DNA from: Streptomyces sp. T12
GTDB lineage: Bacteria > Actinomycetota > Actinomycetes > Streptomycetales > Streptomycetaceae
DNA: 64,000 bases
Reading direction: 5' to 3'
Assembly: GCF_028736035.1 (NCBI RefSeq)
Contig: NZ_CP117866.1
Span: 4,712,001-4,776,000 of the forward strand
The stretch's first letter is position 1, and each line of letters opens with the position of its first letter. Below, piece by piece: positions 41,458 to 49,919 of this stretch. A program made the translations under genes and the position numbers. The notes beneath the pieces are model-generated. The model did not search any database, was not told the DNA's origin, and saw only the letters and a list, made by a program, of their open reading frames with translations.

Positions 41458-42396
41458 CTACTGCACGTCGACGAAGTCACCCGTGGCGCTGACCGCCGGG
41501 GTCGTCGCGGTGCCCTCGAAGCGGTACCGGAAGTAGCCGTCCGTGGACGCGGTGACTGTGGTCTTCAGGTCGCCGTAGGTGTTCGTCTTGATGGTCTTCA
41601 GCGTGGTGTAGGTGCTGGAGCCCTTCTTGCGGAACTGCAGCTTCACCGGCTGAGTGGAGTAGCCCGCGTACTTGTGGGTCTCCCAGTTGGCGCGCGTCAG
41701 CTTGCCGGTGACCGTGATGGTCTTGCCCTTCTTCACCGGCTCCGGCGAGGCGTTCACGGTCAGCTTGGAGTAACGCTGCAGCTTGGTGGTGCCCAGGCCG
41801 TCCTGCTCGGCGTAACCGACCTTGCTCCAGTCGATGTCCTCGGCGAGCGGGTCCTGGTCGTTGAAGTCGTACGCGTAGCCGCCGGCCTTCCACGTGGCGG
41901 CGTCGACGTTCTCCAGCTCGAAGTCCGGATAGATGTCGATGGTGCCCTTGCAGTTGGCGGTGGTGGCGGAGGTCGCCGTGCAGACCGGCCAGTCGTCGCC
42001 GAAGAGCAGGTTGTCCCACTCGGCGTAGGAGGCGCCGCGGTAGATCTCCACGTCCAGGTAGAAGTCGGGGGCGCTGAGGTCGATGTCCGCGGCGTGCGTG
42101 ACCTTGTACGTCACCGGGACGGTCACCTGGTTGGCGATGCCCGCGACGATCGGCTTGCCGTTGTTGACCTTCACGTCGGAGAAGGAGAGGTCCAGGGCGT
42201 ACGGCGTGCCCTCGTCCTCGGCGGCGTAGGTGCTGCGGGCGGAGCCGCCGGCGTCGGCCTGACGCGCGGCCTGCACGGCCGCCCGGACGTCTTCCTTGCC
42301 GTACGAGGGGGCGTCGGCGGCCTGCGAGGCCGGCACGGCGAGGGCGGAGAGGGCCAGGGCGCCGGAGACGGCGGCCACGGTGGCTCGGATGCGCAT
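41458..42396 (-). CDS. Secreted tandem paralogue 2 with Ig-like C-terminal domain
   Basis: 312 residues. Signal peptide identical to paralogue 1 for the first 20 residues, cleavage near VPASQA-A. The N-terminal domain has CTATSATTANCKGTIDIYP at the same position as paralogue 1, and is otherwise different (Asp-rich: YAYDFNDQDPLAEDIDW). The C-terminal domain begins SKLTVNASPEPVKKGKTITV and ends YFRYRFEGTATTPAVSATGD. The Asp-rich N-domain may bind Ca2+ (inference). Confidence 0.85.
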   Translation of the reverse strand: MRIRATVAAVSGALALSALAVPASQAADAPSYGKEDVRAAVQAARQADAGGSARSTYAAEDEGTPYALDLSFSDVKVNNGKPIVAGIANQVTVPVTYKVTHAADIDLSAPDFYLDVEIYRGASYAEWDNLLFGDDWPVCTATSATTANCKGTIDIYPDFELENVDAATWKAGGYAYDFNDQDPLAEDIDWSKVGYAEQDGLGTTKLQRYSKLTVNASPEPVKKGKTITVTGKLTRANWETHKYAGYSTQPVKLQFRKKGSSTYTTLKTIKTNTYGDLKTTVTASTDGYFRYRFEGTATTPAVSATGDFVDVQ

Positions 42397-42521
42397 GCGC
42401 TCCCCAGGAGTATGAGGGACCCGGCGATGGTCGTCACGGGACCGTAGTGATGGTGGAATCGGGAACCGCCCGGCGCCGGAAGAACCGGCACCGGGCGGCA
42501 GACGTCCCGTCGCGCTACTGA

Positions 42522-43301
42522 CTAGCGGACGTCGATGAAGTCACCCGTGGCGCTGATCGCCGGGGTGGTCGTGGTGCCCTCGAAGCGGTAGCGGAAGTAG
42601 CCGTCCGCGGAGGCGGTGACCGTGGTCTTCAGGTCGCCGTAGGTGTTCGTCTTGATGGTCTTCAGCGTGGTGTAGGTGCTGGTGCCGTTCTTGCGGAACT
42701 GCAGCTTCACCGGCTGGGTGGAGTAACCGTTGTACGTGCCGCGGTCCCAGTTGGCGCGGGTCAGCTTGCCCGTGACGGTGATGGTCTTGCCCTTGGCGAC
42801 GGGCTCCGGCGAGGCGTTCACCGTCAGCTTCGAGGCGCGCTGCACCAGGAAACTCTTGGCGTTCTCCTTCAGGACGTAGTCGGCGTCGTGACCCGCGGCG
42901 ATCGCCCAGACCTTCCAGGAGCCGGCCGCGAAGTTGCCCACGTTGTAGCCCGGGTCGAGGTCGAAGGTCGACTTGCAGTTCGACGTGGTGGCGCTGACCA
43001 CGGTGCAGGTGGCACGGCCGTCGCTGCTGTTGGCCACGGCGCCCGTGTCGGAGCTGTCCATGTCGGCACCGTGGTACAGGATCGCCTGCGCCCAGTCGAC
43101 GCCCGAGTCGTCCTTGACGGTGAAGGAGACCGTGATGGTCTTCGTGGTCGTCGCTCCGACGACCGCCGCCTTGCCGCCGTTCACGACGACGTTCGAGATC
43201 GTCGTGTCGCCCTCGACCTCGTCGGCCTGCGCGGCCGGGACGGCGAGAGCGGAGAGGGCCAGGGCACCGGTGACGACGCCGAGGGTGGCACGCATGCGCA
43301 T
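42522..43301 (-). CDS. Secreted tandem paralogue 3 with Ig-like C-terminal domain
   Basis: 259 residues. Signal peptide MRMRATLGVVTGALALSALA, cleavage near VPAAQA-D. The N-terminal domain is shorter than in 1 and 2 and different (VTVSFTVKDD-like ITVSFTVKDDSGVDW), with Cys at CTVVSATTSNCKSTFDLDPG. The C-terminal domain (about 157-259) is the same repeat: SKLTVNASPEPVAKGKTITV to YFRYRFEGTTTTPAISATGD. The last about 300 bp are nearly the same DNA as paralogue 2, with far less similarity upstream, so recent conversion or duplication of this half is likely. Confidence 0.85.
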   Translation of the reverse strand: MRMRATLGVVTGALALSALAVPAAQADEVEGDTTISNVVVNGGKAAVVGATTTKTITVSFTVKDDSGVDWAQAILYHGADMDSSDTGAVANSSDGRATCTVVSATTSNCKSTFDLDPGYNVGNFAAGSWKVWAIAAGHDADYVLKENAKSFLVQRASKLTVNASPEPVAKGKTITVTGKLTRANWDRGTYNGYSTQPVKLQFRKNGTSTYTTLKTIKTNTYGDLKTTVTASADGYFRYRFEGTTTTPAISATGDFIDVR

Positions 43302-43375
43302 GTGTCGTTCCCCACGTGGAGAAGGGGGTCCCGGCGCCGGTCGCGTGTCGTACCAAGCGGCCCAGGGCGCCTTGC

Positions 43376-43419
43376 GGGACCCGAGTGATCAGGGAGCCTG
43401 TTGGCTCGCATGATCAGAT
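43376..43419. promoter_or_regulatory. Conserved upstream block of secreted paralogue 3
   Basis: Counterpart of 41295-41335: ACCCGAGTGATCAGG, GCCTGTTGG and ATGATCAGAT in the same order. The region from here to the terminator at 43520 holds no gene. Confidence 0.5.
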
Positions 43420-43519
43420 TCACGACACAAGTGAAAGGTTGTACGACTCCTGAAGAATTTGTGCGAGAAGTTTCAAGATCAGCCCCGGAAGGTGGAATCG
43501 TGACCGTGTACTTCCTCGT

Positions 43520-43543
43520 GGGGCCGTCCGCGGGGACGGCCCC
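43520..43543. terminator. Hairpin terminator after the sacsin-like gene
   Basis: Perfect 10-bp stem GGGGCCGTCC / GGACGGCCCC with GCGG loop; a second GGACGGCCCC copy follows. 25 bp beyond the stop of the minus-strand gene. Confidence 0.8.
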
Positions 43544-43567
43544 TGTTGCTCGGACGGCCCCTGTCGC

Positions 43568-46500
43568 TCAGTCGAACCAGCGATCGCGGGCCAGTTCCGC
43601 CGTCCTGGACGGGTCCTCCAGCAACGCCGCCACCTCGAACCGCCGCGGCCACTGCCTCGCCGCCCACGCGAGCCCGGCCGCGACACCCTCCAGGGTGGAC
43701 GCGTGCAGCACCCCGTCATCCGTGAGCCGCCAGTCGATCTCCACCCCGTCGACCACGAGCTCCTCGTGCTCGACGTACGACTGAGGCGTCCGCGCCCCCA
43801 GCAGCAGCCGCACCGACTCCGGTACGTCATGCTCGGCGCCCTCGCTCGTCACCTCCCCGGTGACGGACTCGCTCAGCCGCCGCACCTGGAACAGCTCGGC
43901 CAGTTCGGCGGCCCGCGTCGGCCGTACCGGCAGCAGCGGCACGCCCTCGGTGAAGGGCAGCAGATCCGGCGAGTCGACGACCACCGCGTCCGCCGCGTCC
44001 ACGACCTCGACCCGCCCGTCGACGACCGCCCGAAGCTCGTCCGGCAGGGTCACCTGCTCAGGGTCCAGGTCGGCCAAGGCACCGTACAGAGCGTGCAGTT
44101 GGGGCGAGGTGACGGGACGCTCCGGGTCGGCGAGCCGGTCGAGCAGCTCGGCGGCGCCGCCCGGCTCCTCCAGCAGCGCGGCGACCGACGTCCGCACGCC
44201 CAGCGCCCGCAGCACCTGCTCGTCCTCGAAGCCGGTCGCGTCCGCCTCGTCGTACAGGCCGCGCAGGAGCGGGTCGCCGCCGGAGGCGAGGAGACCGGCC
44301 GGGCGGCGGCCGTCCAGCACCGGGTTCCCCCGCAGCCACCAGGCCGTGTACGGCCGTACGACCTCATGCGTGCCGTCCGGCAGCAGGATCCGCACCTGCT
44401 GGGTCAGCGCGTCCCGCAGGGGCGGCTGGGCCAGCAGCGCGAGGGCCTGGGGCCACTTGCCGTCGTCCACCAGATCCAGGTCGCGTACGGCGATCAGCTC
44501 GGTGGCGACCGGCGGTACGGGCGTGTCCGGGAAGCGGTCGAGGATGTCCTCGCTCCAGACGTCCACGGCGTCCAGCAGACCCGCGTCGTCGGGCTCGGCG
44601 AAGTCGCCTTCGCGCGGCTCCAGTTCGTCCGGATCGAGGACGACGTCCGTGGCCCGGACGAGGGCGAAGTTGGCGAGAACACCACAGGCGGCGAGCGGCT
44701 GCTCGCCCCACTTCTCGGCCAGCTCGGCGTCGACGGTGGCGAGTTCGTCCTCCCGCATGACCTGGGCGAAGGGGCTGCCGGGCAGGACGAGTTCGCCGGC
44801 GGGCGCCAGCTCCCCCTCCTCGTCGGGCAGCGCGAGGGCGCCGAGCCACGGCTCGTCACCGGGCTCCAGGCCCGCGTCCCGCACCAGGGCGAGCACGGTG
44901 TCGGCCAGTTCCTCGGCGTCCGGAGCGTCCTCCTCCCAGCTCACGCCCCCGTCGTCGTCCAGGGAGGCGGCGACGGCGGCTCGCACCTGGGGCGTGGTGA
45001 GGACCGCGCGGGGCGTGGCCGGCAGGGCGCCGAGCTTCTCCAGGAGCGGGTGGGCGGCGTCCGGGTGGGCGACCTTGAGGCCGAGGCGGGCGAGGATCTC
45101 GGGGTCGATGGGGGCGCCGTCGGGGGTGGGGAGCAGGACCTGCCGGGGCCCGATGGTGGTGCGCCCGTCGGCGAGCGGCACGGGGAGGCCGGACAGGCGG
45201 TCCGGGTCGACCCCGGCGAGGCTGTCGTAGAGCCGCCGCCACCAGCTCGGCGCCTTCTCCAGTCCGGCGAGCCGGTCGATGGCGTCGGTGAGCGGGACGC
45301 GGGCGACGCCCAGGGTCCGCAGCTCCACGCGCCGTTCGAGCCCGGCGGGGAGGAGGGTGGGCAGCACCTCGGCGAGGACGCGCACGGTGTCGGCGCCCGC
45401 GCCTTCGACGACTTCGGCGTCACGCGGCCGGAGCGACTCGGGCAGCTCCGGTTCCAGTTCGTGTGGCTCGACGGCCGGCGGGAGGGACGCCGGGTGGGCG
45501 GGCGGGAGAAACGCAGTCCGGGGCAGCCGCTCCAGGATCGCCTGGCGCAGGGCGCCGTCCAGTTCGCCCTTGCCGAGCGGCCCGGGCACGAGTCCGATGA
45601 TGCCCTCGCTCACCGGGCGCCAGTCGGCGAGCAGTTCGGCGTAGGCGTCGGCCGCGCGCTGGACGAGGAAGTCGGTGAGCGGGCCGGGGGCGGCGTGGCG
45701 GCGGGTGGTGTCGAGGGGGAAGGAGGCGATGAGGAGGGCCGGGACGCCGAGGGGTTCGTCGCTGGGCGTGGGCGCGTGCAGGACGAGGGCCGTGCGGGGC
45801 CGGGCAGGGGTGCTGTCGGCGGCGTTGACGGGGACGGCCCAGGTGAGCGACCAGTGGGGCCGCAGCCGCTCCTCCACCGGGCGGTCGGCCAGAAGCTCGG
45901 GCGTGAGCGGGCCGTTCGCGGCAGCCGTACGCCAGTGGGTGACGCCGTTGCCGGAGTCCTCCACGACGGTGAACGGGCCGTCGACCCGGCGCCGCAGCGT
46001 GCGCGGCTCGCCCTCCCCGACCTCGACCACGACCTCCTCCAGGCCGGGCAGGGCGAGCAGCAGCGCGTCGTCGACGGCGTGCAGCAGCCGCTCGGCGAGA
46101 TCGGCGGCGGCGGTGTCGCGCAGGGGGAGGATGACGGCGGTGTCGTACGGATCCGGGGCGGTCCCCTCGGCGGCGAACGGCAGCCGGAGGAGCGGGACGT
46201 GCCCGTCGCGGCGCCGGATCTCGTCTCCGAGGCCGGGACTGTGCCGGGCGACGTCCTGGGCCAGTTCCCGGGATTCGGCGAGGCCCCACCGGACACCACC
46301 GTGCCGCCCGACCACGGCGGGCTCGTCGGTGACGGCGATGACGGCGGCGAAGCCGACACCGAACCGGCCGACGGCGCCTTGCTGCTGGGCGTCCCGCTTG
46401 GCGGAGGCACGAAGAGTGGACAGCGACTCGACGCCGGCGGCGTCCAGCGGGGCACCGGTATTGGCGGCGACGAGAACCCCGTCCCGCAGGGTGAGCCGGA

Positions 46501-46723
46501 GCTTTCCGGGCACCCCTGCCCGGGCGGCGGCGTCGGCGGCGTTCTGAGCAAGCTCGACGACGAGCCGGTCCCGATACCCGCCGAGGACCAGATCCTCCTC
46601 GGCGTTGGCGTCCTCGCGGAAACGGGCGGGGCTGGTGGCCCAGGCGTCCAGCACGCCGCGGCGCAGACGGGCCGTACCGAAGGGGTCGGCACCTTCGGCT
46701 GCGGGCCGCACGAACTTGCTCAC
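43568..46723 (-). CDS. Sacsin N-terminal ATP-binding-like (GHKL) large protein
   Basis: 1051 residues. The N-terminal Hsp90-like GHKL ATPase domain is recognised by VVELAQNAADAAARAG (N box; residues about 55-70), GVLVAANTGAPLDAAGVES (G1-type loop) and GAVGRFGVGFAAVIAVTDEP (G2-type). This matches the sacsin-N/HSP90-like family of large actinobacterial proteins. The remaining about 800 residues are Leu/Asp/Glu-rich helical and beta repeats without recognised domains. Starts GTG 46723 with GGAG at 10 nt. Such proteins may be chaperone-like or defence related; function unknown. A short fragment of a paralogue lies at 50756-50890. Confidence 0.85.
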   Translation of the reverse strand: MSKFVRPAAEGADPFGTARLRRGVLDAWATSPARFREDANAEEDLVLGGYRDRLVVELAQNAADAAARAGVPGKLRLTLRDGVLVAANTGAPLDAAGVESLSTLRASAKRDAQQQGAVGRFGVGFAAVIAVTDEPAVVGRHGGVRWGLAESRELAQDVARHSPGLGDEIRRRDGHVPLLRLPFAAEGTAPDPYDTAVILPLRDTAAADLAERLLHAVDDALLLALPGLEEVVVEVGEGEPRTLRRRVDGPFTVVEDSGNGVTHWRTAAANGPLTPELLADRPVEERLRPHWSLTWAVPVNAADSTPARPRTALVLHAPTPSDEPLGVPALLIASFPLDTTRRHAAPGPLTDFLVQRAADAYAELLADWRPVSEGIIGLVPGPLGKGELDGALRQAILERLPRTAFLPPAHPASLPPAVEPHELEPELPESLRPRDAEVVEGAGADTVRVLAEVLPTLLPAGLERRVELRTLGVARVPLTDAIDRLAGLEKAPSWWRRLYDSLAGVDPDRLSGLPVPLADGRTTIGPRQVLLPTPDGAPIDPEILARLGLKVAHPDAAHPLLEKLGALPATPRAVLTTPQVRAAVAASLDDDGGVSWEEDAPDAEELADTVLALVRDAGLEPGDEPWLGALALPDEEGELAPAGELVLPGSPFAQVMREDELATVDAELAEKWGEQPLAACGVLANFALVRATDVVLDPDELEPREGDFAEPDDAGLLDAVDVWSEDILDRFPDTPVPPVATELIAVRDLDLVDDGKWPQALALLAQPPLRDALTQQVRILLPDGTHEVVRPYTAWWLRGNPVLDGRRPAGLLASGGDPLLRGLYDEADATGFEDEQVLRALGVRTSVAALLEEPGGAAELLDRLADPERPVTSPQLHALYGALADLDPEQVTLPDELRAVVDGRVEVVDAADAVVVDSPDLLPFTEGVPLLPVRPTRAAELAELFQVRRLSESVTGEVTSEGAEHDVPESVRLLLGARTPQSYVEHEELVVDGVEIDWRLTDDGVLHASTLEGVAAGLAWAARQWPRRFEVAALLEDPSRTAELARDRWFD

Positions 46724-46895
46724 GTTGACTCTCCTCATCGGCGTGATGTTGAAGGTACCGCTTGGGGAGCGGGGCACGGAGCACAGGATGCGCGCTCATC
46801 GGGAGCCTGAGGCGACTCGCGTCACTCGGTCAGGAGTCCCTAAGCTGAGCCGGTTGATCATGTAGACGTCTCATCTGCACGGGGAGTGCCGGACC

Positions 46896-47120
46896 ATGCT
46901 GGACCTGATCAAGGAGGCCCTCGGTCAACTGGTCACACTGGTCGTCGGAATCGTCCTGCTCGTCTGGTGGATCGGCGGTCCGGCGGTGACCGCCATCGTC
47001 TGGAGCGGGGGCGACAAGAACCTCGCGCTCCAGTTCCTGGCGGCCTGGGCGGTCATCACCGCGCTGTATCTCACGGCATCCCGACTGATCCGCCGCGCCC
47101 GGCGCGCCCGGCGCTCCTGA
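46896..47120 (+). CDS. 74-residue two-TM protein, unknown
   Basis: ATG 46896 with GGGGAG upstream. Two hydrophobic helices, QLVTLVVGIVLLVWWIGGPA and LQFLAAWAVITALYLTASRL, with a strongly basic tail (RLIRRARRARRS). Not recognised. Divergent from the sacsin-like gene. Confidence 0.6.
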   Translation: MLDLIKEALGQLVTLVVGIVLLVWWIGGPAVTAIVWSGGDKNLALQFLAAWAVITALYLTASRLIRRARRARRS

Positions 47121-47171
47121 TCCGCCCACCCGACATCCCGGCCAGGCCGGCCAGGACCGCCGGCGGGGCGG

Positions 47172-47384
47172 TCATTCACTCGCGGCGCTTGGCGTGACCG
47201 TTATGTCGGACGCGTCAGATACATCGGATGCGTCAGAGTCCGGAGAGTCCGAACCCTGGACCGCTCGCCGACGCGCACGCAGCCAAAGGGCTCCGCCGCC
47301 GCCCGTGACCAGCGCGAGGGCAATTCCCCCGGTCAGCCACCACAGCCATGAGGCGCTGCGATGCGTCTTGCCCGAGACCGTCAT
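47172..47384 (-). CDS. 70-residue single-TM protein with Ser/Asp tail
   Basis: One TM helix (WLWWLTGGIALALVTGGGGA, about 13-34) with a basic RARRR stop and a cytosolic or external tail rich in Ser and Asp (GSDSPDSDASDVSDASD). Starts at ATG 47384, giving an ATGA overlap with the preceding small secreted-protein gene. Not recognised. Confidence 0.6.
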   Translation of the reverse strand: MTVSGKTHRSASWLWWLTGGIALALVTGGGGALWLRARRRAVQGSDSPDSDASDVSDASDITVTPSAASE

Positions 47385-47575
47385 GAGCTCGAGCTCCCTC
47401 GCCCCTTCTTGCCCTTGTGGGTGACGATGACCTTCTGGGCGTACACCTGACCACGGGATTCACACCGGGTCTGCGCCACGGACGAACCGCATGTGACCAT
47501 CAGCAAGGCGAGCGTCATCGCGGCCGCGAACAGCGCGTGGACGGTCATGCGGATGTGCGTCTTCTTGCCGGACAC
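47381..47575 (-). CDS. 64-residue small secreted peptide
   Basis: GTG 47575 with GAGGAG 8 nt upstream. Signal peptide MTVHALFAAAMTLALLMVTC (cleavage near SVAQ), then a short basic peptide TRCESRGQVYAQKVIVTHKG with a Lys/Gly/Ser tail. The mature part has one Cys, and the signal peptide itself contains a Cys in VTCGS that could be a lipobox-like site. Coupled to the TM gene at 47384 and divergent from the PrsW-toxin gene. Function unknown. Confidence 0.6.
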   Translation of the reverse strand: MSGKKTHIRMTVHALFAAAMTLALLMVTCGSSVAQTRCESRGQVYAQKVIVTHKGKKGRGSSSS

Positions 47576-47663
47576 CGTCGATCTCCTCTCGATCCGCCGA
47601 TCGCCGATCGCCGACGGCAGTGTCGCGGCACCCGCACGGGACCCGTCCCGGGGAATCGACACT

Positions 47664-47702
47664 CTTGCCCAACTCGCTTGCCCAACTCGCTTGCTGCGCT
47701 CG
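47664..47702. repeat. Three tandem 13-bp repeats upstream of the PrsW-toxin gene
   Basis: CTTGCCCAACTCG twice perfectly and once degenerate (CTTGCTGCGCTCG), in the shared divergent promoter region. A TTGACT (47706-47711) right after them could be the -35 of the PrsW-toxin gene. Confidence 0.65.
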
Positions 47703-47771
47703 CAGTTGACTACATAGCATCGCGTTCACTATCGCGAATCGAACATTGTTCCGGTGCTTGGGGGGCCTGGC

Positions 47772-49898
47772 GTGACGTTGGTGATGGCGGTGGCGGCCGT
47801 CTGGGGCGTGCTGCAACTGTTCGCGCTGTCCTGGCCGACGCGTTCGGTGCGCCTGTCGACGGTGCTGCTGGCGCTCGCGGTGGGCGTGTACGGATGCGGT
47901 GTGGCGACGGCGTTGGTGCAGTTCGCCTACACCCGTGTCTACGCGGAGCAGTCCGGGCAGTCGCTGGTGACGGTGGTGAACACCACCAGCTACACGGTGG
48001 CTCCTTGGGTGGAGGAATTACTCAAGGTCGCCCCGTTGCTGCTGGCGGGGTTGAGTCTGCGGGTCCGCCGGCAGTGGGGCCTGACCGACTTCGTGGTGGT
48101 GGGTGCGGCGCTGGGAGCCGGGTTCGGGCTGCTGGAGGCGGTTCTCCGGTTCGGCCTGGACGCGGACCGGGCGATTGTCCGGGGTGAAGGCTGGATCATC
48201 CCCGACAGCTTGTCCCGTCCCTATGTGCCGGGCCTGGGGCAGGTGTTGACGTCCTGGCTGCCGGCGCCGTTCAGCCAACTGGACCTGGGTGGACCTACGG
48301 TCACGGAGACGTTCACGCACCTGGTGTTCACGGCCATGGCCGGCTTCGGCGTCGGGCTGCTGTGGCGCGCACGCGGTTGGGTACGCCTGCTGTCGATCCT
48401 CCCGATCGCGGCCGCCGCCGTGTATCACGCGGTGAACAACTACGCGGTACAGGAACACACCGGCTGGGCCAGGGAGTGGCTCGAGTCCCTGGACGGGCTC
48501 GCGTGGGCTGCGCCCCTCGTGTGCCTGGCCATCGCCATGGCCGTGGACGTACGCCAACTCCACCACGGCAAGCGCACTGTGCCCGACGTACTCCTCACCT
48601 CCGAGCGCGCCGAAGGCGACAGCCTGGGCGCCCTGCTGCGCTACGCGGCCTGGCGTCTGCCATGGAGCCTGCTGATCGTCCTGCGCTACGTCAGGCTGCG
48701 GCGCGCCTTGCTGTACGCCGCCGCGTCGGCGCCGTCCGAGGCCACCGGGGAACTTCGCCAGGTCGTCGCGGGGATCACGGCGCGGATGGACGCGTCCGAC
48801 AACCAGCGTGCCTGGCAGGCGCTGAACATCCGCGCGTGGCTGAAGGCGACGCGAGCGGCCCGACGTTCTCGCAGGCGATGGCTCCTGCTGATCCCGTGCG
48901 TGCTGATGCTCCCCTCGCTGCTGTTCCTGGGCGTCGGCTCGTTCACCTCCACCGCGGGCCTCCAGGAGTTCTTCAGCACCGGTGCGGGACCGAAGATCCT
49001 CATGGGCTTCGGCATAGCCGCCCTGGCCTGGATCGCCTACCAGCTCACGGTCCTGCTCCGCAGCTGGCAGCAGGTGTCGGCACAACCAATGGGTGAACTG
49101 CTGGCGACCCACCGCTTCCGCCTCGGAACCGCGCTGGGGTCGGCAACCACCGGCGTATTCCTGCTGTGGCGCGGGCTCGGCGACGCGGGCCCCGACGGCA
49201 GGGCCATCCGCACGCTCCACCTCCTCGACGCCCTGAACACCTTCCTGGTCTACCTCGGCTTCGCCCTCCTCCTGCTCTCCCTGCTCGCCCTGTTCCCTCC
49301 CGGGGGGCTCGCCCTGGCCGGGGGTGGCGCGGTCGGCGCGCTCACGGCCGAGGCGGCCCTCAACGCCGGCCTCCTCGGCACGGCCGGGCTCGTCCTCATG
49401 GGGTTGGGCGCCTCGAATGGGTCCGGCGGGGACTACAACGCGTGGCCGAGGAACAAACGCAAGGGGCGCACCAAGCCCGAGCACCGTGCGGATGTCCGCG
49501 GTGACGAAGGCAAGAGCCTTGGAGGCAAGAGCAAGGCTCATACCATCGACAGGCATGTCGACAAGACCATTGCTGGCATGCGTAAGCGTCTGCGTGAAAA
49601 TCCTAAGCTCGACGCGGACTCACGTTATGTTGACGTTAATTCGGCACAACGCTTCACGGACGAGACTCTCGCTATCGAACGAAACCAACGGAAGATATCT
49701 GCTTGGCTGACCAATGGCGCGAAAGGAACATTGCGACTAGAAGCGAAGTTTGCCGAGCCCACGGGACTCCGCCTCACGCGGTACGACTTCACCCACGGAC
49801 AGCCAACGAAGTGGGTGAACCGCGTTCGTGTCATCCTCAAGGCTGACCCGTCGGCGGCATCCGGATACCGCGTCCTCACTTCGTTCCCTCACCCCTGA
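47772..49898 (+). CDS. PrsW-like intramembrane protease fused to RNase A-like CDI toxin
   Basis: 708 residues from GTG 47772 (GGGGGG upstream; GTG 47754 possible). The N-terminal half has about eight TM helices and the four PrsW/M82 signatures: EELLK (81-85), GAGFGLLEAVL (Glu 122), THLVF (His 183), YHAVNNY (His 219, Asn 222/223). A second TM block spans about 360-550. After a basic linker (WPRNKRKGRTKPEH), residues 587-708 match the bacterial RNase A-like CDI toxin family: HTIDRHVDKT (His 590, Arg 594, His 595), WLTNGAKGTLRLE and the ending RVLTSFP (Thr 703, Phe 705). The usual catalytic Tyr is Phe here. Codon 83 is TTA. The toxin part is AT-richer. Probably a polymorphic effector; how it is released is unknown. 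Confidence 0.8.
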   Translation: MTLVMAVAAVWGVLQLFALSWPTRSVRLSTVLLALAVGVYGCGVATALVQFAYTRVYAEQSGQSLVTVVNTTSYTVAPWVEELLKVAPLLLAGLSLRVRRQWGLTDFVVVGAALGAGFGLLEAVLRFGLDADRAIVRGEGWIIPDSLSRPYVPGLGQVLTSWLPAPFSQLDLGGPTVTETFTHLVFTAMAGFGVGLLWRARGWVRLLSILPIAAAAVYHAVNNYAVQEHTGWAREWLESLDGLAWAAPLVCLAIAMAVDVRQLHHGKRTVPDVLLTSERAEGDSLGALLRYAAWRLPWSLLIVLRYVRLRRALLYAAASAPSEATGELRQVVAGITARMDASDNQRAWQALNIRAWLKATRAARRSRRRWLLLIPCVLMLPSLLFLGVGSFTSTAGLQEFFSTGAGPKILMGFGIAALAWIAYQLTVLLRSWQQVSAQPMGELLATHRFRLGTALGSATTGVFLLWRGLGDAGPDGRAIRTLHLLDALNTFLVYLGFALLLLSLLALFPPGGLALAGGGAVGALTAEAALNAGLLGTAGLVLMGLGASNGSGGDYNAWPRNKRKGRTKPEHRADVRGDEGKSLGGKSKAHTIDRHVDKTIAGMRKRLRENPKLDADSRYVDVNSAQRFTDETLAIERNQRKISAWLTNGAKGTLRLEAKFAEPTGLRLTRYDFTHGQPTKWVNRVRVILKADPSAASGYRVLTSFPHP

Positions 49899-49919
49899 AA
49901 CCCACTCTTGGAGCAAGCG

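Noticed and set aside
43703..46810. Plus-strand frame of 1035 residues opposite the sacsin-like gene
   Set aside because: Gly/Glu/Arg-rich antisense shadow; the minus strand has clear GHKL motifs and a ribosome site.
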